This document shows positions 53,745 to 61,825 of a stretch of DNA of 64,000 nucleotides, one piece after another. Within the stretch, counting starts at the first letter, position 1; every line of letters begins with the position of its first letter. A model generated the notes under the pieces. The model ran no database searches. It was not told the DNA's origin and saw only the letters and a program-made list of their open reading frames with translations. The stretch is taken from contig CAVWCW010000003.1 of the NCBI GenBank assembly GCA_963753615.1, forward strand, positions 310,001 to 374,000, in the 5' to 3' direction. The translations under genes were made by a program, and so were the position numbers. This stretch comes from CAVWCW01 sp963753615. GTDB taxonomy: Bacteria; Pseudomonadota; Gammaproteobacteria; Chromatiales; Chromatiaceae.

Positions 53745-54329
53745 CTATTTCTCGCTCGCGTAGTAGTGGGCCAGAGCGGCCAGTTCTTCGTCGGTCAGGT
53801 CCATGACGCGCTTACCCATTTTCTTAGGCGCACAACGTTTGCCGATGGCCCGGCAGTCTTCCAGCGCGGTGCGTGTGGCGTCCGGCCACTGGCCGGCCAC
53901 GCGCGGGGTTTCGTCCTCCTGGGAACGGCCGCCGTCCTCGTGGCAGGTCTTGCACTTGTCTTTGTGAATCGCCTTGCCCTGGGCCACCAGGGCGGGGTCG
54001 GTGCCGACTTCCGCCGAGACCCAATCCTGTCCGGCAAAATAGCTGGCGATCGCCTTCAGCTCGTTCTCGCTGTAGCCCTTGGCGATCCGGCCCATGATCG
54101 TGGAGTCGCGCTCGTCGGTCTTGTACTCCAGCAGAATAGTGGCGAGGTAGGTCTTGTCCATACCGCCGATGATCGGCATATAGTCGCCGGCGCTGGCGCC
54201 GTTGGTACCGTGGCAACCGGCGCAGGTGTTGGCCAGCATGCTCGGGGAGCGCACGTCTCCAGCGCTCAGGCTGCCGGCCGCGAGCAGGCCGATGGCGGCT
54301 GCGGTCAGATGAAACTTGGTGTTTGTCAT
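53745..54329 (-). CDS. fccA: Flavocytochrome c sulfide dehydrogenase, diheme cytochrome subunit
   Basis: The ATG at 54329 has GAGGAGAAG upstream and gives 194 residues. It has a Sec signal (FHLTAAAIGLLAAGSLSAG) and two haem motifs, CAGCH and CKTCH, each in a class I cytochrome c domain, with distal methionines available in DYMPIIGGM and KKMGKRVMDL. This is the standard FccA layout. The frame is open further upstream only because it runs into the end of the TPR gene. Confidence 0.95.
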   Translation of the reverse strand: MTNTKFHLTAAAIGLLAAGSLSAGDVRSPSMLANTCAGCHGTNGASAGDYMPIIGGMDKTYLATILLEYKTDERDSTIMGRIAKGYSENELKAIASYFAGQDWVSAEVGTDPALVAQGKAIHKDKCKTCHEDGGRSQEDETPRVAGQWPDATRTALEDCRAIGKRCAPKKMGKRVMDLTDEELAALAHYYASEK

Positions 54330-54360
54330 TAGTCTTCTCCTCGGGTTCGTAACTGCTCTC

Positions 54361-54812
54361 AGTGGCTCGATTCTGTCGAACGTTGGTCGATCCAGGCCAG
54401 GACTTTCGCGATCTCTTCGCCCTTGTCCGGCGCGATTCGCTGCGCCTCCTGCAGCGATGCCCTCGCCAATCCGTATTGGCCCTGGTGGAGATAGGCCAGC
54501 GCCATGCCGACAAAGGCATCGGCGTTGTCCGGATCCAGGGCGATGGCGCGCTGGAAGCTTCTCGATCCCGGCCCGGTAGTCCTGGCGCAGCAATTGGACT
54601 CCCCCGAGGCGTAGGTGGCCGAGGGAGGAATCCGGGTTCTGTGCCACGGCCTCCTTGAAGGTCAGCTCGGCCTGCTCCAGTTCGCCAGCGTCCAGTTGCC
54701 GTTGGCCTTGCTGCATCAGGTCTTGGGTCGCGGCCGCCAGCGGGAGGATAAAAAACAAGGCCAGCCAGCCGGCCAGCCAGGGGAAAGTCAGTCGCCTGTG
54801 CATCTTATTCAC
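54361..54812 (-). pseudogene. Exported TPR protein, one frameshift
   Basis: The first part has a signal helix (LAGWLALFFILPLAAATQDL) and one TPR (GQRQLDAGELEQAELTFKEA). The frame then shifts near 54555 (at GAGAAGCTTCC) and continues FQRAIALDPDNADAFVGMAL, AYLHQGQYGLARASLQEAQR to KVLAWIDQRSTESSH and a stop at 54361. Restoring one base gives a 151-residue TPR protein. It lies between the octaheme and fccA genes, and is probably an accessory protein for one of these cytochromes. The break may be a sequencing error. Confidence 0.75.
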
Positions 54813-54886
54813 TCGATCGGGATGGGGAAATCGAAGAGCCGCCCCCCCGCGAACGAGGAGGCGGCGGTCCTGCCGGGTTGCTGCTG

Positions 54887-56383
54887 TTACTTCAGGGCGC
54901 CCTTGCCGTAGCGCTCTTCAAAGCCCTTGCGGACCTTGTCGATGGCTTCCTTGCTCATGCCGTCGAAGTACCAGGCATGGCCGTCGATGGGCCGGAAGTG
55001 CTTATCCAGCATGGCGGTGGCGAACTCCTCGTTGCCGTCCTTCTCCATGGCCACTTCCTTCAGTTCGGGGATGAACTTGAAGTAAGTATGCTTGGCCACG
55101 TCGTAGATGCCGTGCCACCAGGTGTAGTCCGGGCCGCTCATGGAGGCGCCGTGGCGGGCTCGACGCCCCTCGTGATGCCAGATCTCCCACCAGGTCCACT
55201 CGATCTGATCGTCGAAGGGGCTCGGGGTGATATAACCTTCCGTCTTCAATTCGCCCATGATGGCGGCGATCGGCTTGGCGAACTTCTCGTTGTAGAGATC
55301 CACCACGTCGTCGAATTGCTTGTAATGGCCCAGGACCACGCTCTCGCTATGGCAGGCGGCGCAGACGTGTTGCATCTTCTTGCGGCGCTCCTGCCAGGTC
55401 ACCACCTCGACCACCGTCGAGCCCTTGGCTTCATCGCCGATGTTGGGGATCTCGCCGCCCTCCTTGACATCGAACTCGTCGCCGTTCTCCAGGCGCACCA
55501 GGTTGATCTTCTGGGAGATCGGCGGACGCAGGGTCCACGAAATGCGGTCGCCCACGTTGTGGGTCTTGCCCTCGCCTCCACCGGCGCTCATGTGGCAGGT
55601 GGCGCAAGTAGCCGTGGCGGAATAGTCGACACCGGCTTCCCACTTGTCGGACTCCAGGTTCATCTCGTCCATCTTGGCGCGGTAGATGATGCCGTGCTTG
55701 GACTCGTTGTAGACCTCGATCTGCGGATGGTCGGGGCCGACGTGGCACTTGCCGCAGGTGTCCGGCGTACGGGCCTGGGCCTTGGAGAAGCGGTGGCGGC
55801 CGTGGCAGGCGGTGCAGGAGCCGCTGGTGCCGTCCGGATTTTTGCGGCCGATGCCGGTATTGGGCCAGGTGGTGGGTATGGGCTTGCCGTCGTCGCCGAT
55901 CTCGATTACCGCGCCGTGGCACTGGCGGCAGCCGGCGTTGACCGCGGCCGGTCCGCCGACCACCTCACCCAGCAGGTTGTCCAGCGAGGCCAGAATCTGT
56001 CCCGCTTTGGAGTGGTGAGAGCCGTCCATCTCCTCGAACTCGGTGGTGTGGCACTTCGAGCAGTCTTTCGGGGTAACGATCACCGAGATCATCTGGCCCT
56101 CGTGCTCCCAACCGTCGACATCGCCTTCCTGGGTGGCGTGGCAATCCAGGCAGTTGACCCCGCTCTGACCGTGTTGGGAATTGTTCCACTCCCAATACAG
56201 GCCGGGGTTCTCGGTCATGTGGCATTCGACGCACTCCTTGCCCTTGGGGGAGCCCCAGTCCTCGCCGATCTTGCCGGTCGGCCGGGCGGCTTGGGCGCTG
56301 CCGAATTGCGCCAACAAAAAAATGCCTGTTACCAGGCCGCCGCTCAGCGTGCGTTGCCAGCGGGCGAATCTCAAACGCTTCAT
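54887..56383 (-). CDS. Octaheme c-type cytochrome of the HAO family
   Basis: The 498-residue protein has a signal peptide (GGLVTGIFLLAQFGSAQA) and eight CxxCH motifs in order: CVECH, CLDCH, CSKCH, CRQCH, CTACH, CGKCH, CATCH and CAACH. The block CGKCHVGPDHPQIEVYNESK and the end DYTWWHGIYDVAKHTYFKFI are typical of hydroxylamine-oxidoreductase-like enzymes rather than octaheme tetrathionate reductase. Such enzymes interconvert hydroxylamine, NO and nitrite. Whether the haem-crosslinking tyrosine is present, which sets the direction, cannot be decided without an alignment. FNR-type sites lie upstream. Confidence 0.88.
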   Translation of the reverse strand: MKRLRFARWQRTLSGGLVTGIFLLAQFGSAQAARPTGKIGEDWGSPKGKECVECHMTENPGLYWEWNNSQHGQSGVNCLDCHATQEGDVDGWEHEGQMISVIVTPKDCSKCHTTEFEEMDGSHHSKAGQILASLDNLLGEVVGGPAAVNAGCRQCHGAVIEIGDDGKPIPTTWPNTGIGRKNPDGTSGSCTACHGRHRFSKAQARTPDTCGKCHVGPDHPQIEVYNESKHGIIYRAKMDEMNLESDKWEAGVDYSATATCATCHMSAGGGEGKTHNVGDRISWTLRPPISQKINLVRLENGDEFDVKEGGEIPNIGDEAKGSTVVEVVTWQERRKKMQHVCAACHSESVVLGHYKQFDDVVDLYNEKFAKPIAAIMGELKTEGYITPSPFDDQIEWTWWEIWHHEGRRARHGASMSGPDYTWWHGIYDVAKHTYFKFIPELKEVAMEKDGNEEFATAMLDKHFRPIDGHAWYFDGMSKEAIDKVRKGFEERYGKGALK

Positions 56384-56554
56384 GACCTTCCTCCTGCTTA
56401 CTATGGACCCAATGCCGCCGTAACACCTAGACTGATGTGGATGCCGTGGCGGCGACTCGATTGTTGTTCTCTAGAACTGAACGTGCGGAAATCCGGTCTT
56501 TTTTGGTGGTTTCCCGCGGGGCTTCGGGCTTTACCCGCTCGCCTGTAAGGGTAA

Positions 56555-56596
56555 CAAATAGCAGTTCGCACGAATTTGGTGCTTGATCATGGTCAA
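56555..56596 (-). promoter_or_regulatory. FNR/CRP-family site and -10 for the octaheme gene
   Basis: TTGACCATGATCAA (minus strand, 56583-56596) matches TTGAT-N4-ATCAA in nine of ten positions. Exactly 22 bases further comes TATTTG (56555-56560), with TGC before it, the spacing of a class II activator site centred at -41.5. The implied start of transcription would be near 56548, leaving a leader of about 165 bases before the octaheme ATG. Confidence 0.6.
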
Positions 56597-56620
56597 GTCC
56601 GGCGTAAAACTGCGGCTGAG

Positions 56621-56634
56621 TTGATCCAAGTCAA
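56621..56634. promoter_or_regulatory. Second FNR/CRP-family site
   Basis: TTGATCCAAGTCAA has the same nine-of-ten fit, 38 bases from the first box. On the plus strand no -10 element stands at the proper distance for the pentapeptide gene, so it is more likely an upstream site for the octaheme promoter. Confidence 0.5.
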
Positions 56635-56690
56635 GAAAGCTAATGGGGAGAACGGAACTGAACGTACATCGCAATCGAGATTCGACGCTC

Positions 56691-57821
56691 ATGACGGAAA
56701 ACCCCGGGAGATCGCGGGCGCCAATGATCGCTGTCTGCCTGCTCTTGGCAGCGGTATCGGCCGCGGGGGCGGAGCCGGCCGGCGACTGCCCGGAATGCGC
56801 GCTGCCAGGTTGGCAGGCCGAGGGCGCGGATTTGCGCCAGGCCGATCTGAGCCAAGCGGACTTGCGTTTCGCTCAACTTGCCGGCACCGACCTGCGTAGC
56901 GCCTTGATGACCGGCGCTGACTTGCGCGGTGCCGATCTCCGACAGGCCAAGTTGTACCGGGCGGTACTGAGCGGCGCTCGGCTGACGGGCAGCCGTCTCG
57001 ACGGGGCCAGTTTCGGACGGGCGGACCTGTCCGGGGCCGGTCTCGCCGGACAGGGTCTTTACCAGGGCCGATTCAGCCGCAGCAATCTCAGTGGTGCCGA
57101 CCTCTCCGGCGCCGACCTGCAGCTGGCCAACCTGGAGCAGTCCGATCTTAGCGGGGCGCGCCTCACGGGCGCCGACCTGCGTGAAGCCCTGCTGCGTGGC
57201 GCCAAGCTGACCGGGGCGGACTTGAGCGGGGCGCGGCTGGATGCGGCCGATCTTCGCGGGCTCGACCTGAGCGGCGTCGTCGGTTTGGCCGGGGCGGCGA
57301 TCCGTGGCGCGCGGCTCGACAAATCGCGCCTGACCGGGATGGATCTCAGCGGGGTCGATCTCAGCGGCGCCCAACTGATGGATGCCGAGATGACCGGTGC
57401 GGTACTGGTCGGTGCCCGCTTGACGGGCGCCGACCTCGGCGGCGCCCGGTTGCAGGATGCGGATCTGCGCGGCGCCGACCTTACCGGTGCCGATCTTCGG
57501 GGGGCGCGCCTGCAGGGGGCTCGGCTGGCGTCGGCGCAGCTGGCGGAGTCGCGCCTGAGTGGTAATCTGATCGGTTTCGACTTCAGCGGTATCGACCTGC
57601 GCGGGGCCTCGCTGGCGGGGGCTAACCTCAAGGATGCGCGCTTCGGCGGGGCGAACCTGGAGCAGGCCGACCTGCAGGGGGCCAATCTCTACGGGGCGGA
57701 TTTCTCCGGGGCCCGCCTGGGCCGGGCGAATCTGCGCCGGGCGAACCTGCGCGAGGCGCGCATGGACGGCGCCGATCTGGCCGGCGCGTTGCTGGAGGGC
57801 GCCCTCGGCCTTGCGGATTGA
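56691..57821 (+). CDS. Exported pentapeptide-repeat protein
   Basis: With ATG 56691 the product has about 376 residues, a signal peptide (MIAVCLLLAAVSAAGAEPAG) and a short CPECALPGW segment. About 65 pentapeptide repeats of the A(D/N)LxG kind then run to the end, forming a right-handed quadrilateral beta-helix. Ionic, Arg-rich positions alternate (LRGADLRQAKL). Functions of exported members are largely unknown; the CPEC pair could form a disulfide or bind a metal. An ATG at 56643 is in frame but less likely because it moves the signal away from the N-terminus. Confidence 0.85.
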   Translation: MTENPGRSRAPMIAVCLLLAAVSAAGAEPAGDCPECALPGWQAEGADLRQADLSQADLRFAQLAGTDLRSALMTGADLRGADLRQAKLYRAVLSGARLTGSRLDGASFGRADLSGAGLAGQGLYQGRFSRSNLSGADLSGADLQLANLEQSDLSGARLTGADLREALLRGAKLTGADLSGARLDAADLRGLDLSGVVGLAGAAIRGARLDKSRLTGMDLSGVDLSGAQLMDAEMTGAVLVGARLTGADLGGARLQDADLRGADLTGADLRGARLQGARLASAQLAESRLSGNLIGFDFSGIDLRGASLAGANLKDARFGGANLEQADLQGANLYGADFSGARLGRANLRRANLREARMDGADLAGALLEGALGLAD

Positions 57822-57872
57822 GGCGCCCTGGTGCGCCTACTTTTTTCGATCACTGCGAAGGGGAAGCATGGC

Positions 57873-58316
57873 ATGTTGGAACTGATTCTGATTGGCACTC
57901 TGCTGGCGGCGGCGACCGTGGTCATCCACGCCCTGGGCACCAGCTATTGGGTGCGTCGTCTGCTCCAGCGCCATTTGGACGCAGACGGGCGCTGGCATGC
58001 GAAATCGGAGCTCTGGATACTGATCTCGACCGCGGTCGTATTGCTGGGGCTGCACCTGGTGGAGGTGATGCTATGGGCCCTGACCTATCTCTGGGTCGTG
58101 CCGGAGGGGCAGCTCGACAGCTTCGAGCAGGCGACTTACTTCTCCTTCGTCACCTTCACGACCCTGGGTTACGGCGACATCACCCTCGGCCCGGAGTGGC
58201 GCCTGCTGAGCGGGATCGAGGCCATCAGCGGCATCCTGCTCGTGGGCTGGACCACCGCGCTGCTGTTCGCGGTGCTGCAGCGGAGCCTGCCCGGTGCGGG
58301 GAATCGCGGTATATAG
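57873..58316 (+). CDS. Small two-helix potassium channel
   Basis: The product of about 147 residues from ATG 57873 has an N-terminal helix (LELILIGTLLAAATVVIHAL), a helix at ILISTAVVLLGLHLVEVMLW, the pore loop ATYFSFVTFTTLGYGDITLG with the K+ filter TLGYGD, and a last helix GIEAISGILLVGWTTALLFA. It fits the Ion_trans_2 family, with one extra N-terminal helix and no RCK domain. GGGGAAG lies before the start. Confidence 0.88.
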   Translation: MLELILIGTLLAAATVVIHALGTSYWVRRLLQRHLDADGRWHAKSELWILISTAVVLLGLHLVEVMLWALTYLWVVPEGQLDSFEQATYFSFVTFTTLGYGDITLGPEWRLLSGIEAISGILLVGWTTALLFAVLQRSLPGAGNRGI

Positions 58317-58509
58317 GTTCTGGCAATGGGTTCTGCCGGTACTGCACGTCGGTGCCGGGTCTGACCATAACGATTGGTATGGGGGATACCCAAGGCGCTG
58401 CCCCGGGGGATTGGCCGGCGATTGAAAAACATGCGGATCGGCGTATAATCCCGCGCCATTACTTAACCAAGATTTACAGCGGCCTGCTCCACTGGGCCGG
58501 GATGTCGCG

Positions 58510-58539
58510 ACGGTCGGGCTTTCCAGTCCGGCCGTTTTT
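58510..58539 (+). terminator. Hairpin with T-run before thrS
   Basis: ACGGTCGGGC (58510-58519) pairs with GTCCGGCCGT (58526-58535) through a six-base loop, with two wobble pairs, and is followed by five T residues. It ends about 50 bases before the thrS start, so it may end a transcript from upstream or act as a leader attenuator for the translation operon. Confidence 0.55.
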
Positions 58540-58588
58540 GTTCATGTGGTCTCTCGTATGGACCACCACTGAGATGTGAGGATAAAGC

Positions 58589-60503
58589 ATGCCCGCCATT
58601 ACCCTTCCCGACGGTTCCCGGCGCGAATTCGATCACCCGGTAACCGTCCACGATGTGGCCGCGACATCGGCCCCGGCCTGGCCAAGGCCGCCCTGGCCGG
58701 GCGGGTGGACGGCAAGCTGGTGGACACCTCCTATGTCATCGAGCAGGATGCCGAGCTCGCGATTATCACTGAGCGCGACGAGGATGGCCTGGAGGTCATC
58801 CGCCATTCCACCGCCCACCTGCTGGCCCAGGCCGTGAAAGCAGCTGTTTCCCGAGGCCCAGGTCACCATCGGCCCGACGATCGAGAACGGTTTCTATTAC
58901 GACTTCGCTTACGAGCGCCCCTTCACCCCGGAGGACCTCAAGGCCATCGAGCAAAAGATGCTGGAGCTGGCCAAGGCCAACATCCCGGTGTCGCGTTCGC
59001 TGATGCGCCGGGACGAGGCGGTGGCTTTCTTCCGCAATCAGGGCGAGGCCTACAAGGCTGAGATCATCGAGTCGATCCCCGCCGAACGAGGAACTCTCCT
59101 CTACAGCCAGGGGGAGTTTACCGACCTCTGCCGGGGCCCCCACGTGCCCAGCACGGGCCGCCTCAAGGCGTTCAAGCTGATGAAGGTGGCCGGCGCCTAC
59201 TGGCGCGGCGACTCGAACAACGAGATGCTGCAGCGGATCTACGGCACCGCCTGGACGGACAAGAAGGAGCTCAAGACGTATCTGCACCAACTGGACGAGG
59301 CGGAAAAGCGCGACCACCGCAAGATCGGCAAGGCACTGGACCTGTTCCACACCCAGGAAGAGGCGCCGGGCATGGTGTTTTGGCACGACCGGGGATGGCA
59401 GGTCTACCTCGCCATCGAGGACTATATGCGCCAAAAGCTGCGCCGGACACGGCTACCAGGAGGTGCATACGCCGCAGATCATCGACCGCAGTCTGTGGGA
59501 AAAGTCCGGTCACTGGGACAAGTTCCGGGCCGACATGTTCACCACCGCCTCGGAGAACCGGGACTACGCCATCAAGCCGATGAACTGCCCGGCCCATATC
59601 CAGATCTACAACCACGGGCTCAAGAGCTACCGCGACCTGCCGCTGCGCCTGGCCGAGTTCGGGTCCTGCCACCGCAACGAGCCCTCCGGTACCCTGCACG
59701 GGCTGATGCGGGTGCGCAACTTCGTCCAGGACGACGCCCACATCTTCTGCACCGAAGATCAGATCATGTCCGAGGTCTCGGATTTCATCGACCTGCTCTA
59801 CGAAGTCTACCGGGACTTCGGCTTCGAGGAGGTACTGGTCAAGCTGTCCACCCGCCCCGCGCAGCGGGTCGGCGCCGATGAACTCTGGGACAAGGCGGAA
59901 CGGGCCCTGGAGGAGACGCTCAATCACAAGCGGCTCGATTGGGAACTGCAGCCTGGGGAGGGGGCTTTCTACGGACCCAAGATCGAGTTCTCCCTCAAGG
60001 ACTGCCTGAGTCGGGTCTGGCAGCTCGGCACCATCCAGCTGGATTTCTCCATGCCCGAGCGCCTTGGGGCCCATTACATCGCCGAAGACAACAGCAAACA
60101 GGTGCCGGTGATGCTGCACCGAGCGATCCTCGGTTCCCTGGAGCGTTTCATCGGCATACTGATCGAGCACTACGCCGGGGCACTTGCCGTTTTGGCTGTC
60201 GCCGGTGCAAGTGGTGGTGATCGATATCACCGATCGCCAGGCCGGATACGTCGAGAAAGTTGCCGAAACCCTGAAATCTCAGGGACTTAGGGTCGAAACG
60301 GACTTGAGAAACGAGAAGATCGGCTTTAAAATCCGCGAGCACTCGCTCGCTCGGGTGCCTTATCTATTAGTGGTGGGGGACCGGGAAATGGAGAAGGAGA
60401 GGGTGGCGGTCCGTACCCGCGCCGGCGAAGACCTGGGCAGTATCGGCCTGGAGGCGTTCGCGGAGCGGGTGGCTGACGAGGCAAGCCGCCGCGTCGCTAT
60501 AGG
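58589..60503 (+). CDS. thrS: Threonyl-tRNA synthetase, reading interrupted by indels
   Basis: Read across frames the protein is complete: TGS domain (LPDGSRREFDHPVTVHDVAA), editing domain (IRHSTAHLLAQAV, GPTIENGFYYDF, GEFTDLCRGPHVPSTG), catalytic class II core (DYAIKPMNCPAHIQIYNHGL, LAEFGSCHRNEPSGTLHGLM, RVRNFVQDDAHIF, WQLGTIQLDFSMPERLGA) and anticodon domain (SPVQVVVIDITD). Single-base indels are needed near 58670 (loss), 58845 (extra A), 59445 (extra C) and 60190 (extra T). The true stop is near 60503, uncertain by the same kind of error. An essential gene with perfect motifs between shifts points to sequencing errors. It heads the operon with infC. Confidence 0.93.
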
Positions 60504-60516
60504 CGCTGGTCCTGGA

Positions 60517-60539
60517 AGCACCGGTACGCCGGTGCTTTT
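60517..60539 (+). terminator. Hairpin between thrS and infC
   Basis: AGCACCGG (60517-60524) pairs perfectly with CCGGTGCT (60529-60536) through a TACG loop, followed by TTT. The T-run is short, so it may be a weak terminator or an RNA processing or attenuation site between the two genes. Confidence 0.6.
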
Positions 60540-60577
60540 ATGTTTCTCGGCAAGTGACTTCTTCTGGAGGAACTGAA

Positions 60578-61100
60578 ATCGCTGCAAAAAATCGGAAACT
60601 GCCTCAACGAGGACATTATGCCCCAGAAGTGCGTCTGATCGGCGCGGAAGGAGAGCAGGTCGGGATCATGTCCCGCGACGAGGCCCTGGAGCAAGGCCAG
60701 TGAAGCGGGATCTCGACTTGGTGGAAATTGTGCCCAATGCCGAGCCGCCGGTGTGCCGGATCATGGACTACGGCAATTTCGTGTTCGAGCAAAAGAAGCA
60801 GAAGCAGGTGGCGAAGAAGAAGCAGAAGCAGACCCAGATCAAAGAGATAAAGTTTCGCCCAGGGACCGGCGAAGGGGATTATCAGGTAAAGCTACGCAAC
60901 CTGATACGTTTCCTGCACAGAAGGGGACAAGACCAAAGTAACCATGCGTTTCCGCGGTCGCGAGCACGCCCATCGGGAACTGGGGCTGGAAGTTGCTGGA
61001 GCGGGTCGAAAGAGATCTGGCGGAGCACGGCGAGATGGAGCAGCAACCCCAGATGGAAGGCCGTCAGATGGTGATGGTCTTGCGCCCCAAGAAAACATGA
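60578..61100 (+). CDS. infC: Translation initiation factor IF-3, non-AUG start, indels
   Basis: The reading begins at ATC 60578, seven bases after GGAGG, with IAAKNRKLPQRGHYAPEVRL and IGAEGEQVGIMSRDEALEQ. Further frames give VEIVPNAEPPVCRIMDYGNF, IKEIKFRPGTGEGDYQVKLR, VTMRFRGREHAH and GRQMVMVLRPKKT to TGA at 61100. Breaks lie near 60700, 60925 and 61000. infC in many bacteria begins with AUU or AUC, which lets IF-3 repress its own translation; the only in-frame start with a good Shine-Dalgarno here is ATC. Sequence indels make the surrounding reading less certain. Confidence 0.85.
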
Positions 61101-61129
61101 ATCATAAAGCAAATTGCGGAGTTTAAGAA

Positions 61130-61330
61130 ATGCCGAAGATCAAGACCAATCGCGGCGCGGCCAAGCGGTTTAAAAAAACGGCTTCCGGTGGCTTCACGGG
61201 TAATGCCAGTCCCATCGCCGCCACATCCTGACGAAGAAGAGCTCCAAGCGTAAACGTCAGCTGCGCGCAGCCCGCACAGCTGCACCCGGCGGACGTGCGC
61301 AGCCGCGCGTCGCATGCTTCCTTATGCTAA
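61130..61330 (+). CDS. rpmI: Ribosomal protein bL35, indels
   Basis: It starts MPKIKTNRGAAKRFKKTASG with GGAG upstream, then in another frame SHRRHILTKKSSKRKRQLRA and at the end RMLPYA. The expected length is about 65 residues. Frame breaks lie near 61200, 61275 and at the stop near 61330. It sits between infC and rplT as in nearly all bacteria. The same kind of single-base errors seen in thrS are the likely cause. Confidence 0.9.
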
Positions 61331-61359
61331 TCATCAGGATCAACCAACCGGAAAGCGAA

Positions 61360-61718
61360 ATGCCTCGAGTAAAACGTGGCGTAACAGCACGCGCCCGCCA
61401 TAAAAAAGTGCTGAGTGAAGCCAAGGGTTATACGGGAGCCCGAAGCAAAGTCTATCGGGTTGCCAAACAGGCGGTCATCAAGGCCGGCCAGTACGCCTAT
61501 CGCGACCGTCGCCAGAAAAACGCCAGTTTCGCGCTCTGTGGATCGCCCGTATCAATGCCGGGGCCCGGGAGTGCGGCCTGTCCTACAGCCGCATGATCGA
61601 TGGGCTGAAAAAGGCCAATATCGAGATCGATCGCAAGGTGCTGGCCGACCTGGCCGTATTCGACAAGCCGGCATTTGCCGCCCTGGCGGAAAAGGCCAAG
61701 TCCAGTCTTCCCAGCTGA
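61360..61718 (+). CDS. rplT: Ribosomal protein bL20, one indel
   Basis: It begins MPRVKRGVTARARHKKVLSE, continues GARSKVYRVAKQAVIKAGQY and YRDRRQKNA. After a one-base break near 61530 it continues ALWIARINAGARECGLSYSR, MIDGLKKANIEIDRKVLADL to KAKSSLPS and TGA at 61718. The product of about 118 residues is the usual size. bL20 is needed early in 50S assembly and represses its own operon in E. coli. Confidence 0.94.
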
Positions 61719-61762
61719 GCGCTGGGCGGAGCGCCCGGGGCTCCGCCCCGAGCGTTGCAGAG

Positions 61763-61792
61763 AGGGGAAGGCCGCGGTCTTCCCCTTTTTTT
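61763..61792 (+). terminator. Rho-independent terminator after rplT
   Basis: GGGGAAG (61764-61770) pairs with CTTCCCC (61779-61785) and is followed by a run of seven to eight T residues. It lies between rplT and pheS, so it probably partly separates the infC-rpmI-rplT transcript from pheST. Confidence 0.75.
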
Positions 61793-61825
61793 CTGGCCCT
61801 CCACCATAGCGGCGAGGAAATTACC

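Noticed and set aside
54887..56383. Octaheme tetrathionate reductase as the identity of the octaheme cytochrome
   Set aside because: All eight haem motifs are CxxCH and the GPDHPQ..YNESKHG and WWHG blocks fit the HAO family better; a full alignment would settle it.
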